Assembly (NCBI GenBank): GCA_029974015.1
Contig: JARKUF010000002.1
Span: forward strand, 1 to 64,000
Direction: 5' to 3'
DNA from: Spirochaetota bacterium
GTDB taxonomy: Bacteria > Spirochaetota > UBA4802 > JAGODF01
Length of the DNA: 64,000 nucleotides
Shown here: in pieces, positions 1-9,239 of the stretch
Position numbering within the stretch: the first letter of the stretch is position 1
How the letters are laid out: each line of letters begins with the position of its first letter
Notes under the pieces: model-generated
Databases searched by the model: none
What the model was told of the DNA's origin: nothing
The model's input: only the letters and a program-made list of their open reading frames with translations
Translations under genes and position numbers: made by a program

Positions 1-43
1 TGCATGGGTGATATGGTATGCGCCCCTGGAAAGCTATCAAAAA

Positions 44-135
44 GTGGCAGGTTTGTTCCGGAATGGGTGGCAGCCTTCTTCCGGAACGGGTGGCAGGTTT
101 ACGCCGGAATCAGTGGCAGGTTTGAGCCGGATTTT
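44..135. repeat. Four tandem imperfect 23-bp repeats (GTGGCAGGTTTNNNCCGGAANNN), possibly the end of an IS21-type element
   Basis: Direct reading: gtggcaggtttgttccggaatgg / gtggcagccttcttccggaacgg / gtggcaggtttacgccggaatca / gtggcaggtttgagccggatttt. IS21 assignment is inference from its known multiple terminal repeats. Confidence 0.7.
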
Positions 136-182
136 GCAATATTTATTTCACGATGCTGTATATTTGAATTTATCAGACTTGA

Positions 183-425
183 GAAGAGGTTAACTGGCAT
201 GTTCGGTCGGAGTATAAAAAAACCATCATCGATGACGTTAAGAAACTTTCATTGAGCCAGCAAAAAAGGCTTCATGATTACGCTCGCGCCATGATTATTT
301 CTCGTCCCGTCGGTTCAAAGGGGACCGATCTGTTGAGGTTCTCCGGCTCCTTTGACAAGAAGTCCCTCCGGGAGATGAGCGAGGCAATCAAGGATTGCGA
401 AAGGATTGAAGACATTGAGTGGTAA
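183..425 (+). pseudogene. VapB-like antitoxin, 5'-truncated
   Basis: Open frame ...SEYKKTIIDDVKKLSLSQQKRLHDYARAMIISRPVGSKGTDLLRFSGSFDKKSLREMSEAIKDCERIEDIEW*; no good start codon, stop at 180-182 upstream; resembles antitoxins paired with PIN toxins. Confidence 0.5.
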
Positions 426-641
426 TTTCCTCCTCAGACCTTGATTCCGATATTTCCACGGCAAAGGAGTACGGCGATATTAAAAAACCATCTGCGCAGT
501 AAAGGCAGACCTGTGCCGGAAAACGATATCTGGATTGCCGCGGTCGCTAAACAGTATGATTTAACCCTCATCACGTCGGATTCCCATTTTGAAGAAATAT
601 CGGGATTGAAGGTTATTGTACGGAAATTGCCCGACCGTTAA
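422..641 (+). pseudogene. VapC-like PIN toxin remnant (N-terminus missing, frameshifted)
   Basis: DSDISTAKEYGDIKK in one frame continues after an A-run as HLRSKGRPVPENDIWIAAVAKQYDLTLITSDSHFEEISGLKV in another; typical PIN C-terminal motif. Confidence 0.65.
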
Positions 642-691
642 TAACAATAACCGGGAATTTTATCTTCTCTCAGAACATGTATATATAACCA

Positions 692-745
692 GAGGCAACC
701 TCTAATAATTGGGTTTTTCCGCCCGCATTCGGCGGGCGGAGCTAT
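692..745. repeat. Composite palindromic repeat, copy 1
   Basis: gaggcaacctctaataattgggtttttCCGCCCGCATTCGGCGGGCGG. Confidence 0.75.
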
Positions 746-930
746 TGAAATTCCTGGAGTTACATTGAAAAAAGTCTTGTCGTTTTGAAGCGGCTCGCAT
801 TTGAATATTAATAAGTGGGGGTGATAGCCCGTTATTGCAGCGGATGCGATATGCCGCAAGGGACAATAGTGGGGATTCTCGATTAGGGAGCTGTTGAAAC
901 ACCGACGTCCGAGAGCGTTATTGACCAGGG

Positions 931-980
931 GTGGCCTCTAAAAATTTGGTTTTCCGCCCATTTCCAGCAGGCGGGAAAGC
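931..980. repeat. Composite palindromic repeat, decayed copy 2
   Basis: gtggcctctaaaaatttggttttccgcccatttccagcaggcggg. Confidence 0.6.
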
Positions 981-1005
981 TCAGTTTTTTTGATTGCCCT
1001 AAAGT

Positions 1006-1055
1006 CAAACTTAGAATTATGATTTCCGCCCGCCACCGGCGGGCGGAAAATAAAA
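1006..1055. repeat. Composite palindromic repeat, copy 3
   Basis: TTTCCGCCCGCC-ACC-GGCGGGCGGAAA perfect 12-bp stem at 1023-1049. Confidence 0.7.
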
Positions 1056-1079
1056 GTGCTAAGCTAGTGGGAGATTATT

Positions 1080-1418
1080 TTGATAAAAAGAAAAAAACCC
1101 ATAAACGATGAAGATATTGAAGAAATCATCCGGGACTGTTTCTGGGGGGATTATAATTATACGGTTGAAGATATAAAAAAGGAATTGGCTTCCGGAGATG
1201 AAAGATTCGGGCTATTTCTATTTTCAAAAATTTTATATAACTCCAGTTATCCATCAAAATATATCAGAAAACTATTCGACACGGATGAAGTCAGGTTATT
1301 TCTCTCAAAAATTCCAGAGAGGCGGAGCGAGAGGGAATCCCGCCGCAGACAGCTTGTACAGTTTAATGTTCTTGGCGAAGCAATTGATATTAAAGGTCTG
1401 AAATGGCGGATCAGATAG
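1080..1418 (+). CDS. Hypothetical protein, putative antitoxin partner of the AbiEii-like toxin
   Basis: 112 aa ORF overlapping the start of the downstream AbiEii-like ORF by 16 nt; position typical of the partner gene. Confidence 0.5.
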   Translation: MIKRKKPINDEDIEEIIRDCFWGDYNYTVEDIKKELASGDERFGLFLFSKILYNSSYPSKYIRKLFDTDEVRLFLSKIPERRSERESRRRQLVQFNVLGEAIDIKGLKWRIR

Positions 1419-1999
1419 ATTACAGAAAATTATATCAGGTGCAGAATGAAGTACTTGATGTGGTTTTTTCCGATGAGAGTATTTTCTACCTCACTGGGGG
1501 TACATGTATTAACAGGTTTTATTCTGAAAAAAGATATTCTGACGATCTTGATTTTTTTACTAATGACAATAATCTTTTCAGGGAGTACATTCGGATTATT
1601 TTTAATAGTTTTGATGAAAATGAAATTGCTTATGAGACTGTTGCAGACTCAAAGGATTTTGTTCGCGTAAAAATTAAAGATATTCTTAAAGTTGATTTTG
1701 TAAATGATCGCACTTATTATTACGGGCGGACTCTTAAATCCGAAAGCGGATATGTCCTTGATAATGCGATGAATATGTCGGCAAATAAGCTTTGCGCCAT
1801 AGTAGGACGGGATGAACCAAAAGATATTTTTGATCTTTTTTTGCTTTCAACATTAACAGAGTATACTTGGAAAACCATTTCTGAAATAGCACACCAAAAA
1901 GAAATATATGAAAATGATATGCTTGAATACAGGCTTAAAACTTTTCCACTATTTTTTTTGGATAAGCTTGTACTTGCTAATATGTTCATTGACATGTAG
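1403..1999 (+). pseudogene. Nucleotidyltransferase AbiEii/AbiGii-type toxin, 3' end interrupted by an IS
   Basis: YLTGGTCINRFYSEKRYSDDLDFF is the nucleotidyltransferase motif of AbiEii-like proteins; the stop codon lies within the IS terminal sequence. Confidence 0.7.
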
Positions 2000-3053
2000 A
2001 CATTAGTATTGTAACATGGCTTATGAAAACAAATGATGGCCGTAAATTATCCAAGAAGACTAAAGAAGAAATTCGCATCCGTGCGGTGCAACGAGTTCAA
2101 GCGGGCGAAAGCCCTGAAGTGGTAATCAAGGCGCTTGGTTATACAAGGACGGTGATTTATCGTTGGCTGGAAAAATTTGCATACGGAGGTTATGATGCCC
2201 TAAAGTCAACGAGTGCGCCTGGAAAAACTCCGAAACTGAATGCGAAACAATTAGCAAAAATCTATTCTGTTATCGTCGATAAAACTCCTGATCAATTAAA
2301 ATTTCCTTTTGCATTGTGGACGAGAGATTTAGTGAGAGAATATATTCGTCAAACGTTTAATGTTTCTTTGAGCGGGGTTTCCGTAAGTCGCTTACTTGCA
2401 AAGATGGGTTTGTCGCCACAAAAACCACTAATGCGAGCTTACCAGCAGGATGAAACGCTCGTAAAAACATGGACGACAAAAGAATTTCCAGCTATAAAAA
2501 AGCTCGCAAAGCGTGAAAAAGCCGATATTTTCTTCGGTGATGAGGCTGGAGTACGATCTGACAATCACATTGGAACAACGTGGGCCCCCATTGGAAAAAC
2601 ACCAATTGTTAAGACAACCGGTGCTCGATTTGGTGTCAATATTATTTCAGCAATTAGTCCTCGTGGCAGAATGCAATTTATGATTACCAAAGGGAAATTC
2701 AATTCTGATATATTTATAGAATTTCTAAAGAATTTACTCCGTTATAAACGGAAAAAAATATTTTTAATTGTCGATGGGCATCCAACACATAAGTCAAAGA
2801 AGGTAGCGGAGTTTGTTAATGAGAATAAAGATAAACTTCGGTTATTTATCCTGCCGCCCTATTCGCCTGAATTGAACCCGGATGAATTAGTTTGGAATAC
2901 GTTGAAGCAGAATATTGGAAGAAAAAAAGTTAGCGGACCAGATGACTTGCTTTCTAAGGTTGTTGACTTTTTAAATGCGATGGTTGCTGATGTAGCTTTG
3001 GTGGCGTCATTTTTTCAAGAAAAACATGTTTCGTATATAATTTAATGTCTACA
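1995..3053 (+). mobile_element. IS630-type insertion sequence
   Basis: Terminal inverted repeat TGTAGACATTA ... TAATGTCTACA flanks a DDE transposase; right flank TA, left flank CA (possible mutated TA duplication). Exact ends uncertain by a few bases. Confidence 0.75.
2023..3045 (+). CDS. IS630 family transposase
   Basis: 340 aa: N-terminal HTH (VIKALGYTRTVIYRWLEKF), DDE domain with IFFGDEAGVRSD, FLIVDGHPTHKS and LFILPPYSPELNPDELVWNTLK motifs. Confidence 0.92.
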   Translation: MKTNDGRKLSKKTKEEIRIRAVQRVQAGESPEVVIKALGYTRTVIYRWLEKFAYGGYDALKSTSAPGKTPKLNAKQLAKIYSVIVDKTPDQLKFPFALWTRDLVREYIRQTFNVSLSGVSVSRLLAKMGLSPQKPLMRAYQQDETLVKTWTTKEFPAIKKLAKREKADIFFGDEAGVRSDNHIGTTWAPIGKTPIVKTTGARFGVNIISAISPRGRMQFMITKGKFNSDIFIEFLKNLLRYKRKKIFLIVDGHPTHKSKKVAEFVNENKDKLRLFILPPYSPELNPDELVWNTLKQNIGRKKVSGPDDLLSKVVDFLNAMVADVALVASFFQEKHVSYII

Positions 3054-3171
3054 TATCAAAGAACACGTTAGTAAAGACCGGAGTTTTTTATCTGTTCTAA
3101 AATCGAACTACCATATTATGGTTGATGATATTATTCATGGGAATAATAATAGTCTCTTTAGTAGAGTTTAA
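3054..3171 (+). pseudogene. Detached C-terminal fragment of the AbiEii-like toxin
   Basis: Frame beginning ATC(3055) reads IKEHVSKDRSFLSVLKSNYHIMVDDIIHGNNNSLFSRV*; in frame with ...NMFID if the IS and a 2-bp duplication are removed. Confidence 0.5.
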
Positions 3172-3268
3172 GTAAGGACAAGCTCTAAAAATTAAATTTT
3201 TAAAAATCAATAAAAAACAGGTTTACAATAGCATAAGGGATAATTCAATATGTAAAAATGAAACCGTT

Positions 3269-3666
3269 TTGTTTAGATATTATACTTATTTTGTTTTCGT
3301 ACCTCGTGCCGAAGAAAAAAACATCTGGATTTTCGGGGGCGGCGATGGTATCTCATTTAAAGGTAATTCGAAATATTTGCTGCTTTATTGCCTTCGCGAA
3401 AAAAAAGAGGCGCTTCTTTTCTTACATACGAACACAGAAAATTTATTCTCGAAGCTATCAGATACGTTGATCTCGTTATACCAGAATACGATTGGGAGCA
3501 AAAGCGCGATGATGTTATAAAACATAATATTGACATCTTTGTTATGGGTGATGACTGGGAGGGTAAATTTGACTTTCTAAAAGAGGTCTGCGAAGTTGTC
3601 TACCTTGAAAGAACGAAAGATATATCGACTACCATGCTTAAAGAGATGTTCAATACAAAAACATAA
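3269..3666 (+). pseudogene. Chimeric relict: CDP-glycerol glycerophosphotransferase-like 5' part joined to TagD-like cytidylyltransferase 3' part
   Basis: Frame at 3269: VPRAEEKNIWIFGGGDGISFKGNSKYLLLYCL; frame at 3388: RKFILEAIRYVDLVIPEYDWEQKRDDVIKHNIDIFVMGDDWEGKFDFLKEVCEVVYLERTKDISTTMLK. Confidence 0.6.
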
Positions 3667-3770
3667 AATCGTCAGTTCAGAGTTTCTGGTTTTATACGGT
3701 AACATCTAACCGGGATATCGCCCAACCTCATGCGGGCCCCATAGTCCGGGGAAAAGCGGGCGCGGCTGAG

Positions 3771-5507
3771 CTATGCTTTCTTCTCGATTTTCGCCCAGGT
3801 GTCCTTTAGGGACACGGTCCTGTTGAACACCGGCTTCTGGGGCGAGGAATCGACCGGGTCGGCGCAGAAATATCCCTGGCGCATGAACTGGAAGCGGTCT
3901 CCCGGATTCGCGTTTTTCAGCGAAGGCTCCAGACGGCATCCCGTAAGCACCACAAGGGATTCCGGGTTCAGGTTGTCCCTGTAATCGCCCCCCTCGGGGA
4001 CATCTTCGGGATTGTCCTTTGTAAAAAGATGGTCATAGAGCCGCACCTCCGATTCTATTGAATGGGGGGCCGAAACCCAGTGAAGGGTGCCCTTCACCTT
4101 CCGGTCCGCGAGCGCGGCCCCGCTTCTGGTCTCGGGGTCGTAAGTGCAGTGGATTTCCTTAATGGAACCGTCAGCGTTTTTCACCGCTTCGACGCATTTG
4201 ATGATGTAAGCGCTCTTGAGGCGAACCTCTTGGCCCGGCGCGAGGCGGAAGAACTTCTTCGGCGGGTCTTCCCTGAAATCGTCCTCTTCGATATAGAGTT
4301 CCCTGGAAAAGGGGACCATCCGAGTTCCGGCCGCCGGGTCTTCGGGATTGTTTTCCGTCTCAAGCTCTTCCACCCGGCCTTCAGGATAGTTGGTGAGCAC
4401 CACCTTCACGGGGCGAAGCACCGCCATGACCCGTTTGGCCCTGCGGTTTAAGTCTTCCCGGAGGCAATGCTCAAGGAGGCCTACATCAACGGTGCTGTCC
4501 GCCTTGGCGACGCCTATGCGCTCGGCAAAGTCCCGGATCGCTTCCGGGGTGTAGCCGCGCCGGCGGAGCCCCGCGATGGTGGGCATTCTCGGGTCGTCCC
4601 ATCCGGCCACGTACTTCTTCTGCACAAGCTCCAGGAGCTTTCGCTTGCTCATCAGCGTGCGGGTGAGATTGAGGCGCGCGAACTCGATCTGGCGCGGTGT
4701 GGATTTCACCGGGAGCTGGTTGATGAACCAGTCATATAGAGGGCGGTTGTTTTCGAATTCCAGGGTGCAGATGGAGTGGGTGATCATTTCGAGGGAGTCG
4801 GACAGCCCGTGGGTGAAGTCGTACATCGGGTAGATGCACCATTTGTTCCCCGTCCGGTGGTGTTCGGCCCGCTGGATGCGGTACATCACCGGGTCCCGCA
4901 TGATGATGTAGCCCGATGCCATGTCGATTTTGGCCCGGAGGGTCCGCGAGCCGTCGGGGAATTCCCCGGCCCGCATGCGGCGGAAGAGGTCGAGGTTTTC
5001 CTCCACGGAGCGGCCGCGGTAGGAGCTCTCCTTTCCGGGGGTCTTCAGGGTCCCCCGGTATTCCCGCATCTCGTCGGGTGAGAGGTCGCAGACATAGGCC
5101 TTCCCGTCTTTTATGAGGATTTCCGCGTATTCGTAAAGCTGTTCGAAATAATCCGAGGCGTAGTACATACGGTCTTCCCAGTCGAAGCCGAGCCAGCGGA
5201 CGTCCTCCTGGATGGAGTCCACGTATTCGGTGTCCTCCTTGCTCGGGTTCGTATCGTCGAAGCGGAGGTTGCAGAGGCCATTGTATTCCTTTGCGAGGCC
5301 GAAGTTCAGGCAAATAGACTTCGCGTGGCCTATGTGAAGGTATCCGTTCGGCTCCGGTGGGAAGCGTGTGTGGACCCGGCCGCCGTTTTTACCGAGCCGC
5401 AAATCTTCGTTGATTATCTCCTTGATGAAGTTCGAAGGGCGCTTTCCCCGGGTATCAACCTCTTCCGAAACAGTGGGCTTTTCGCTTTCGCTTCCTGATG
5501 ATGCCAT
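3771..5507 (-). CDS. glnS: Glutaminyl-tRNA synthetase
   Basis: [26 protein letters not shown] and LMSKRKL (KMSKS-like) motifs; start set at MASSGSES (ORF extends to 5597). Confidence 0.95.
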   Translation of the reverse strand: MASSGSESEKPTVSEEVDTRGKRPSNFIKEIINEDLRLGKNGGRVHTRFPPEPNGYLHIGHAKSICLNFGLAKEYNGLCNLRFDDTNPSKEDTEYVDSIQEDVRWLGFDWEDRMYYASDYFEQLYEYAEILIKDGKAYVCDLSPDEMREYRGTLKTPGKESSYRGRSVEENLDLFRRMRAGEFPDGSRTLRAKIDMASGYIIMRDPVMYRIQRAEHHRTGNKWCIYPMYDFTHGLSDSLEMITHSICTLEFENNRPLYDWFINQLPVKSTPRQIEFARLNLTRTLMSKRKLLELVQKKYVAGWDDPRMPTIAGLRRRGYTPEAIRDFAERIGVAKADSTVDVGLLEHCLREDLNRRAKRVMAVLRPVKVVLTNYPEGRVEELETENNPEDPAAGTRMVPFSRELYIEEDDFREDPPKKFFRLAPGQEVRLKSAYIIKCVEAVKNADGSIKEIHCTYDPETRSGAALADRKVKGTLHWVSAPHSIESEVRLYDHLFTKDNPEDVPEGGDYRDNLNPESLVVLTGCRLEPSLKNANPGDRFQFMRQGYFCADPVDSSPQKPVFNRTVSLKDTWAKIEKKA

Positions 5508-5795
5508 GTCCTGCCTCTCCTGCGGCGGCCCCGTCAAAGGCGGGGCCTGAATGAACTCTCCTGTACGGTGTGTAGCGGCAGGAGGGCTGTCAAGCAAAAA
5601 GAGCCGGTTTCATCATTGGAACGGAAGCCGGGGAACAGGGCAAAAATGATGTCCGGCCTCTGCCGGCTTCTGATGGAAGAAGGAGTAAAATTGTCCCGGT
5701 AAACTCCCGAAATTAATTGCCCCGTATGGGGATAAACTTTATTGACGCCCCGAACTTCGGTGATATGCCTTGCCGGAGACCAGGGAGGTATTTCA

Positions 5796-7235
5796 ATGAG
5801 ACTTCGCTTCGCCCCAAGCCCCACGGGTTTTCTTCATATCGGCAATGCCCGCACCGCAATACTTAACCACCTCATCGCGAAAAAATACGGGGCGGCCCTG
5901 GTGCTCCGTATCGAGGATACGGACATGGAGCGCTCCAGCAGGGAATCCGAGGAGTCCATATTAAAAGACCTCACATGGCTGGGGGTCCGCTGGCACGAAG
6001 GGCCCGACCGGGGGGGCGAGTACGGCCCCTATCGCCAGTCAGAGCGCTTCGATATTTACAGGGAGTACAGTGAAAGGCTTCTTGCCGGGGGGAAGGCGTA
6101 TCACTGCTTCTGCACCGCCGGGGAGCTCGATGAGATGAGGAAAGCTTCGGCTGAAACGGGCTCCTACGAATACTCTGGGCGATGCAGGGACCTATCCGAA
6201 GAAGAGAAAAAAGCCTTCCTGGCAGAGGGGAGGAAACCTACCGTCCGGTTCCGCGTCCCCGAGGGGGAAACCGTCATCGTTGACGATATCATCAAGGGGC
6301 GCGTTGTCTTCTCCAGCGAAAATATCGGCGGTGACTTCATCATCGTCAGGTCCGATGGGGTCCCGGTGTACAACTACATCGTCATCATCGACGACGCCCT
6401 GATGAAAATAACCCATGTAGTGCGGGGGGAGGACCACCTCTCCAATACGCCGAAGCAGGTCCTCATCGCCCGGGCCCTGGGGCTCCCTGTGCCTCAGTAC
6501 GCCCATCTCTCCCTGGTGATGGGGGACGACAGAAAGAAGCTCTCGAAGCGCCACGGCATCACTTCCGTGGACATGTACCGCAGGGAGGGGTATCTTCCCG
6601 AATCGCTTTTGAATTATCTTGCCATGCTGGGATGGGCCGCCGAGGGTGGTGTGGAGATAATGCCCGAGGACGAAATCGCCGCCCAGATTGAAATTGGGAA
6701 GCTCGCAAAGAGCGCCGCGGTCTTCGATTTTCAGAAACTTCGCTGGATGAACGGTTCTTATATCAGGCAGTATCCTCAGGAGCGTCTGCTGGAGCTAATT
6801 GAGCCATATATCAATGAAGCCGGTTTCGATACGAAAAGCGTCGAAAGGCCCTGGCTCTCTGAGGTCGTCGCCCTGCTGAAGGGTTATTGCGAAACCCTGC
6901 CCGACATTCAAAAGCTCATCGGCATGTTCATGGCCGACGTAAACGAGCCCGATGCGGAGTCCGATGCTCTCCTCCGCCAGGAAAACGCGAAAGCGGTAAT
7001 CCGGGAGGCCCGAATGCTTTTTGAAGGGGAAATCACCGCGGAGAATTTCTTTTCAGGCTTGGGCGACAGGATAAAAGCGGGGACAGGACTAAAGGGGAAG
7101 GACCTCTTTCATTCCATGCGGGCCCTCCTCACCGGGAGGCTCAAGGGGCCGGAGCTCGACCGGGCACTTCCTCTAATAGGTTTCGAAAGGTGCCGCAAAA
7201 GGGTGGAGTACGCATATCGGAAGTACGCGCAGTAG
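5796..7235 (+). CDS. gltX: Glutamyl-tRNA synthetase
   Basis: MRLRFAPSPTGFLHIGNARTAILN, KKLSKRHG motif; RBS-like GGGAGG upstream; start reassigned from 5742. Confidence 0.95.
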   Translation: MRLRFAPSPTGFLHIGNARTAILNHLIAKKYGAALVLRIEDTDMERSSRESEESILKDLTWLGVRWHEGPDRGGEYGPYRQSERFDIYREYSERLLAGGKAYHCFCTAGELDEMRKASAETGSYEYSGRCRDLSEEEKKAFLAEGRKPTVRFRVPEGETVIVDDIIKGRVVFSSENIGGDFIIVRSDGVPVYNYIVIIDDALMKITHVVRGEDHLSNTPKQVLIARALGLPVPQYAHLSLVMGDDRKKLSKRHGITSVDMYRREGYLPESLLNYLAMLGWAAEGGVEIMPEDEIAAQIEIGKLAKSAAVFDFQKLRWMNGSYIRQYPQERLLELIEPYINEAGFDTKSVERPWLSEVVALLKGYCETLPDIQKLIGMFMADVNEPDAESDALLRQENAKAVIREARMLFEGEITAENFFSGLGDRIKAGTGLKGKDLFHSMRALLTGRLKGPELDRALPLIGFERCRKRVEYAYRKYAQ

Positions 7236-7275
7236 CACAGCAGGCTGGAAAATATCAGTGCTGATAATTTCAATT

Positions 7276-7343
7276 GGCAACCTCTAATAATTAGGTTTTC
7301 CCGCCCGCCGAAGACGGGCGGGAAAACCTAAGTCCTGAGTATG
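7276..7343. repeat. Composite palindromic repeat, copy 4
   Basis: TTAGGTTTTCCCGCCCG-ccgaaga-CGGGCGGGAAAACCTAA perfect 17-bp stem at 7291-7331, preceded by GGCAACCTCTAATAA. Confidence 0.85.
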
Positions 7344-7375
7344 CCGAGGTTCTCAATTGCTATCGGGAGAGGAAT

Positions 7376-8089
7376 ATGATTGCTAATAAAAGAACTCCAG
7401 TTCGAGTCCCGGCTGTCTTTATTTTGCTAGCTCTGCTCCCATTTATTATTGGATGCTTCAATCCTCCGAGGGAACTGCCCAATGGCAGTTGGAAGTACGC
7501 TTTGCTTCTGAACGGCATTCGCGTGGGGGAGGCCGCGGTTTCAAGCCGGGCCGAAGGGAACAATCTCGTCTCCACCATGGAGCTTACCATGAAAGCCGGC
7601 GCCGTGACCAATATTTCCCGCCAAATCGTCACGGAAACCAGGGACTTTCGGCCACTGAAGCTGGAAACATATAATAAAATCATCACCGGCAAAGTCATCC
7701 AGGAAATTGATACCGTGGCCGTTTTCAACGGTAGAAAGGTCGAGCTGGTTGAGGGTGGCGAGAAACGAAGCTTTGAAATAGACCGCGACTTTTATCTGGA
7801 AGGAAATTATATTCTGGACCGGCTTATAAAGGGAGGCTTCGAAAAGGGAATGGCCGTGGAGGCGTATATCTACGAACCTTCAATTGATCCCGAGGTTCCG
7901 GTATTAATGAAGGCCCGCGTCGTGGGGCGCGAAACGATTACAATCGGCGGCGCGAGGCACGATGCCATACGGGTGGTGGAGTATATAGAAAAATTTAAAA
8001 GCTTCGATATGTTCATCGACGATAAGGGGGTCCTTCTGAAAGCCGAGCTTACCATGCTCAACTTGAATATACAGCTTGTGCGTGAATGA
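7376..8089 (+). CDS. DUF3108-like lipoprotein
   Basis: Signal/lipobox-like N-terminus (LLPFIIGCF); NGIRVGEAAVSS and DRDFYLEGNYILDRLIKGGF pattern. Confidence 0.55.
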   Translation: MIANKRTPVRVPAVFILLALLPFIIGCFNPPRELPNGSWKYALLLNGIRVGEAAVSSRAEGNNLVSTMELTMKAGAVTNISRQIVTETRDFRPLKLETYNKIITGKVIQEIDTVAVFNGRKVELVEGGEKRSFEIDRDFYLEGNYILDRLIKGGFEKGMAVEAYIYEPSIDPEVPVLMKARVVGRETITIGGARHDAIRVVEYIEKFKSFDMFIDDKGVLLKAELTMLNLNIQLVRE

Positions 8090-8102
8090 GGCGGACGCGC
8101 GG

Positions 8103-8870
8103 ATGAAAGGCCGAGTACTTATTCCGGTTTTTCTTCTCTTCCTCCAGGCCATTGCGGCTTCGGGGGATGAAAGCTTTTTTTCCGTTCCCGTGGAAAATAT
8201 CTCCCCTGAGGCGTATCTCCTTCCCCGATGCTCCTATCTTCTTTTTTCATCCGATGAACACTTCTCCCTCCCCGACACGCCCTTCCAGAAGGTGGTATCT
8301 TCGCGCAAGTCCGATGGGGGCATAGAGGTGGTCGTGCTGTCAGGGGAAAACCTCGCGTGTAAAAAAAGCGGCCGGTCGTTTCTGGAGGATACGAGGCTTC
8401 TCGGCATACGTTCCCCGGAAATCCAGGCGATAAAGGCAAAGTTCACCGCCTCCCGCGATCCGGTAGGCGAAGTTACGAAATTCGTCTATGGGCACATAAC
8501 CAGAAAAATCGAGGGGGTGCCTATCATCTCGGCCAGGGAAGTGCTTCGAAGCAGGACCGGCGATTGCACGGAGCACACGGTGCTCACCGTGGCGCTTCTC
8601 CGCTCCCTGGGAGTTCCTTCCAGGGCCGCCGTGGGGATGGTCCTATGCGAGCGTTTCGGCCGCTATCGTGACGTCTTCGTTTTTCACATGTGGGCCGAAG
8701 CATACAGGGGAGGGCGCTGGGTATTGGCGGACGCCACGAGGCCCGGGGAATACAATCCCGGAAGATATATCGCTTTTGGATATCACAGCCTCAGGGCGGA
8801 GATGCCTCTGGAATATCTGAGGGCCGTATCGGCGATTCGTGACCTCCGGGTGGGATACATGGGCCGATAA
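8103..8870 (+). CDS. Transglutaminase-like domain protein, exported
   Basis: SRTGDCTEHTVLTVALLRSLGVPSRAAVGMV...HMWAEAYRGGRWVLADAT: transglutaminase Cys-His-Asp pattern; start set at MKGRVLIPVF. Confidence 0.8.
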   Translation: MKGRVLIPVFLLFLQAIAASGDESFFSVPVENISPEAYLLPRCSYLLFSSDEHFSLPDTPFQKVVSSRKSDGGIEVVVLSGENLACKKSGRSFLEDTRLLGIRSPEIQAIKAKFTASRDPVGEVTKFVYGHITRKIEGVPIISAREVLRSRTGDCTEHTVLTVALLRSLGVPSRAAVGMVLCERFGRYRDVFVFHMWAEAYRGGRWVLADATRPGEYNPGRYIAFGYHSLRAEMPLEYLRAVSAIRDLRVGYMGR

Positions 8871-9239
8871 TCCGGTTATTAGAATTTTTTTTTCTTGACA
8901 TTATGCCTTCCGTATTATTTACGTTATGCCTGATTTTTGATGTACTTCCAAAATATGCCGGATTTCATCGATTGCGGGGAAGACGGTGGTGGCGCAGTGG
9001 AAGGCGGGCCTGGAAGTCCGGCACATGTAAAATCCCAATTATACGGGCCAACCTAAAGTTGAAAAAAAAGGCCGGCAGGAAATCCGGAGGAGTTGGGACC
9101 GTGCGATTGGCCAAAGTTTTCTCCAGTGTCGGTTGCCACGCATTAGTTTTGAAAAGTTGTTGGCAACACTGCTTTTCAATAATGATACATTAGATCTATT
9201 GCTGATTGGATCTAATATTCTAAGGAGGAATTCAAATCC

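Noticed and set aside
692-1055. CRISPR-like array suggested by three nearby repeats
   Set aside because: Spacing and copy sequence are irregular, no uniform spacers, no cas genes; copies belong to the dispersed repeat family.
4732-5313. Long antisense ORFs opposite glnS, gltX, fliF, korB, etc.
   Set aside because: GC-rich shadow ORFs with arginine/proline-rich, low-complexity translations, lying fully within well-supported genes on the other strand.
8975-9045. Possible tRNA-like sequence (ggtggcgcagtggaaggcgggcctggaagtccggcac)
   Set aside because: No T-arm GGTTCGA-type motif or acceptor pairing; cloverleaf not supported.
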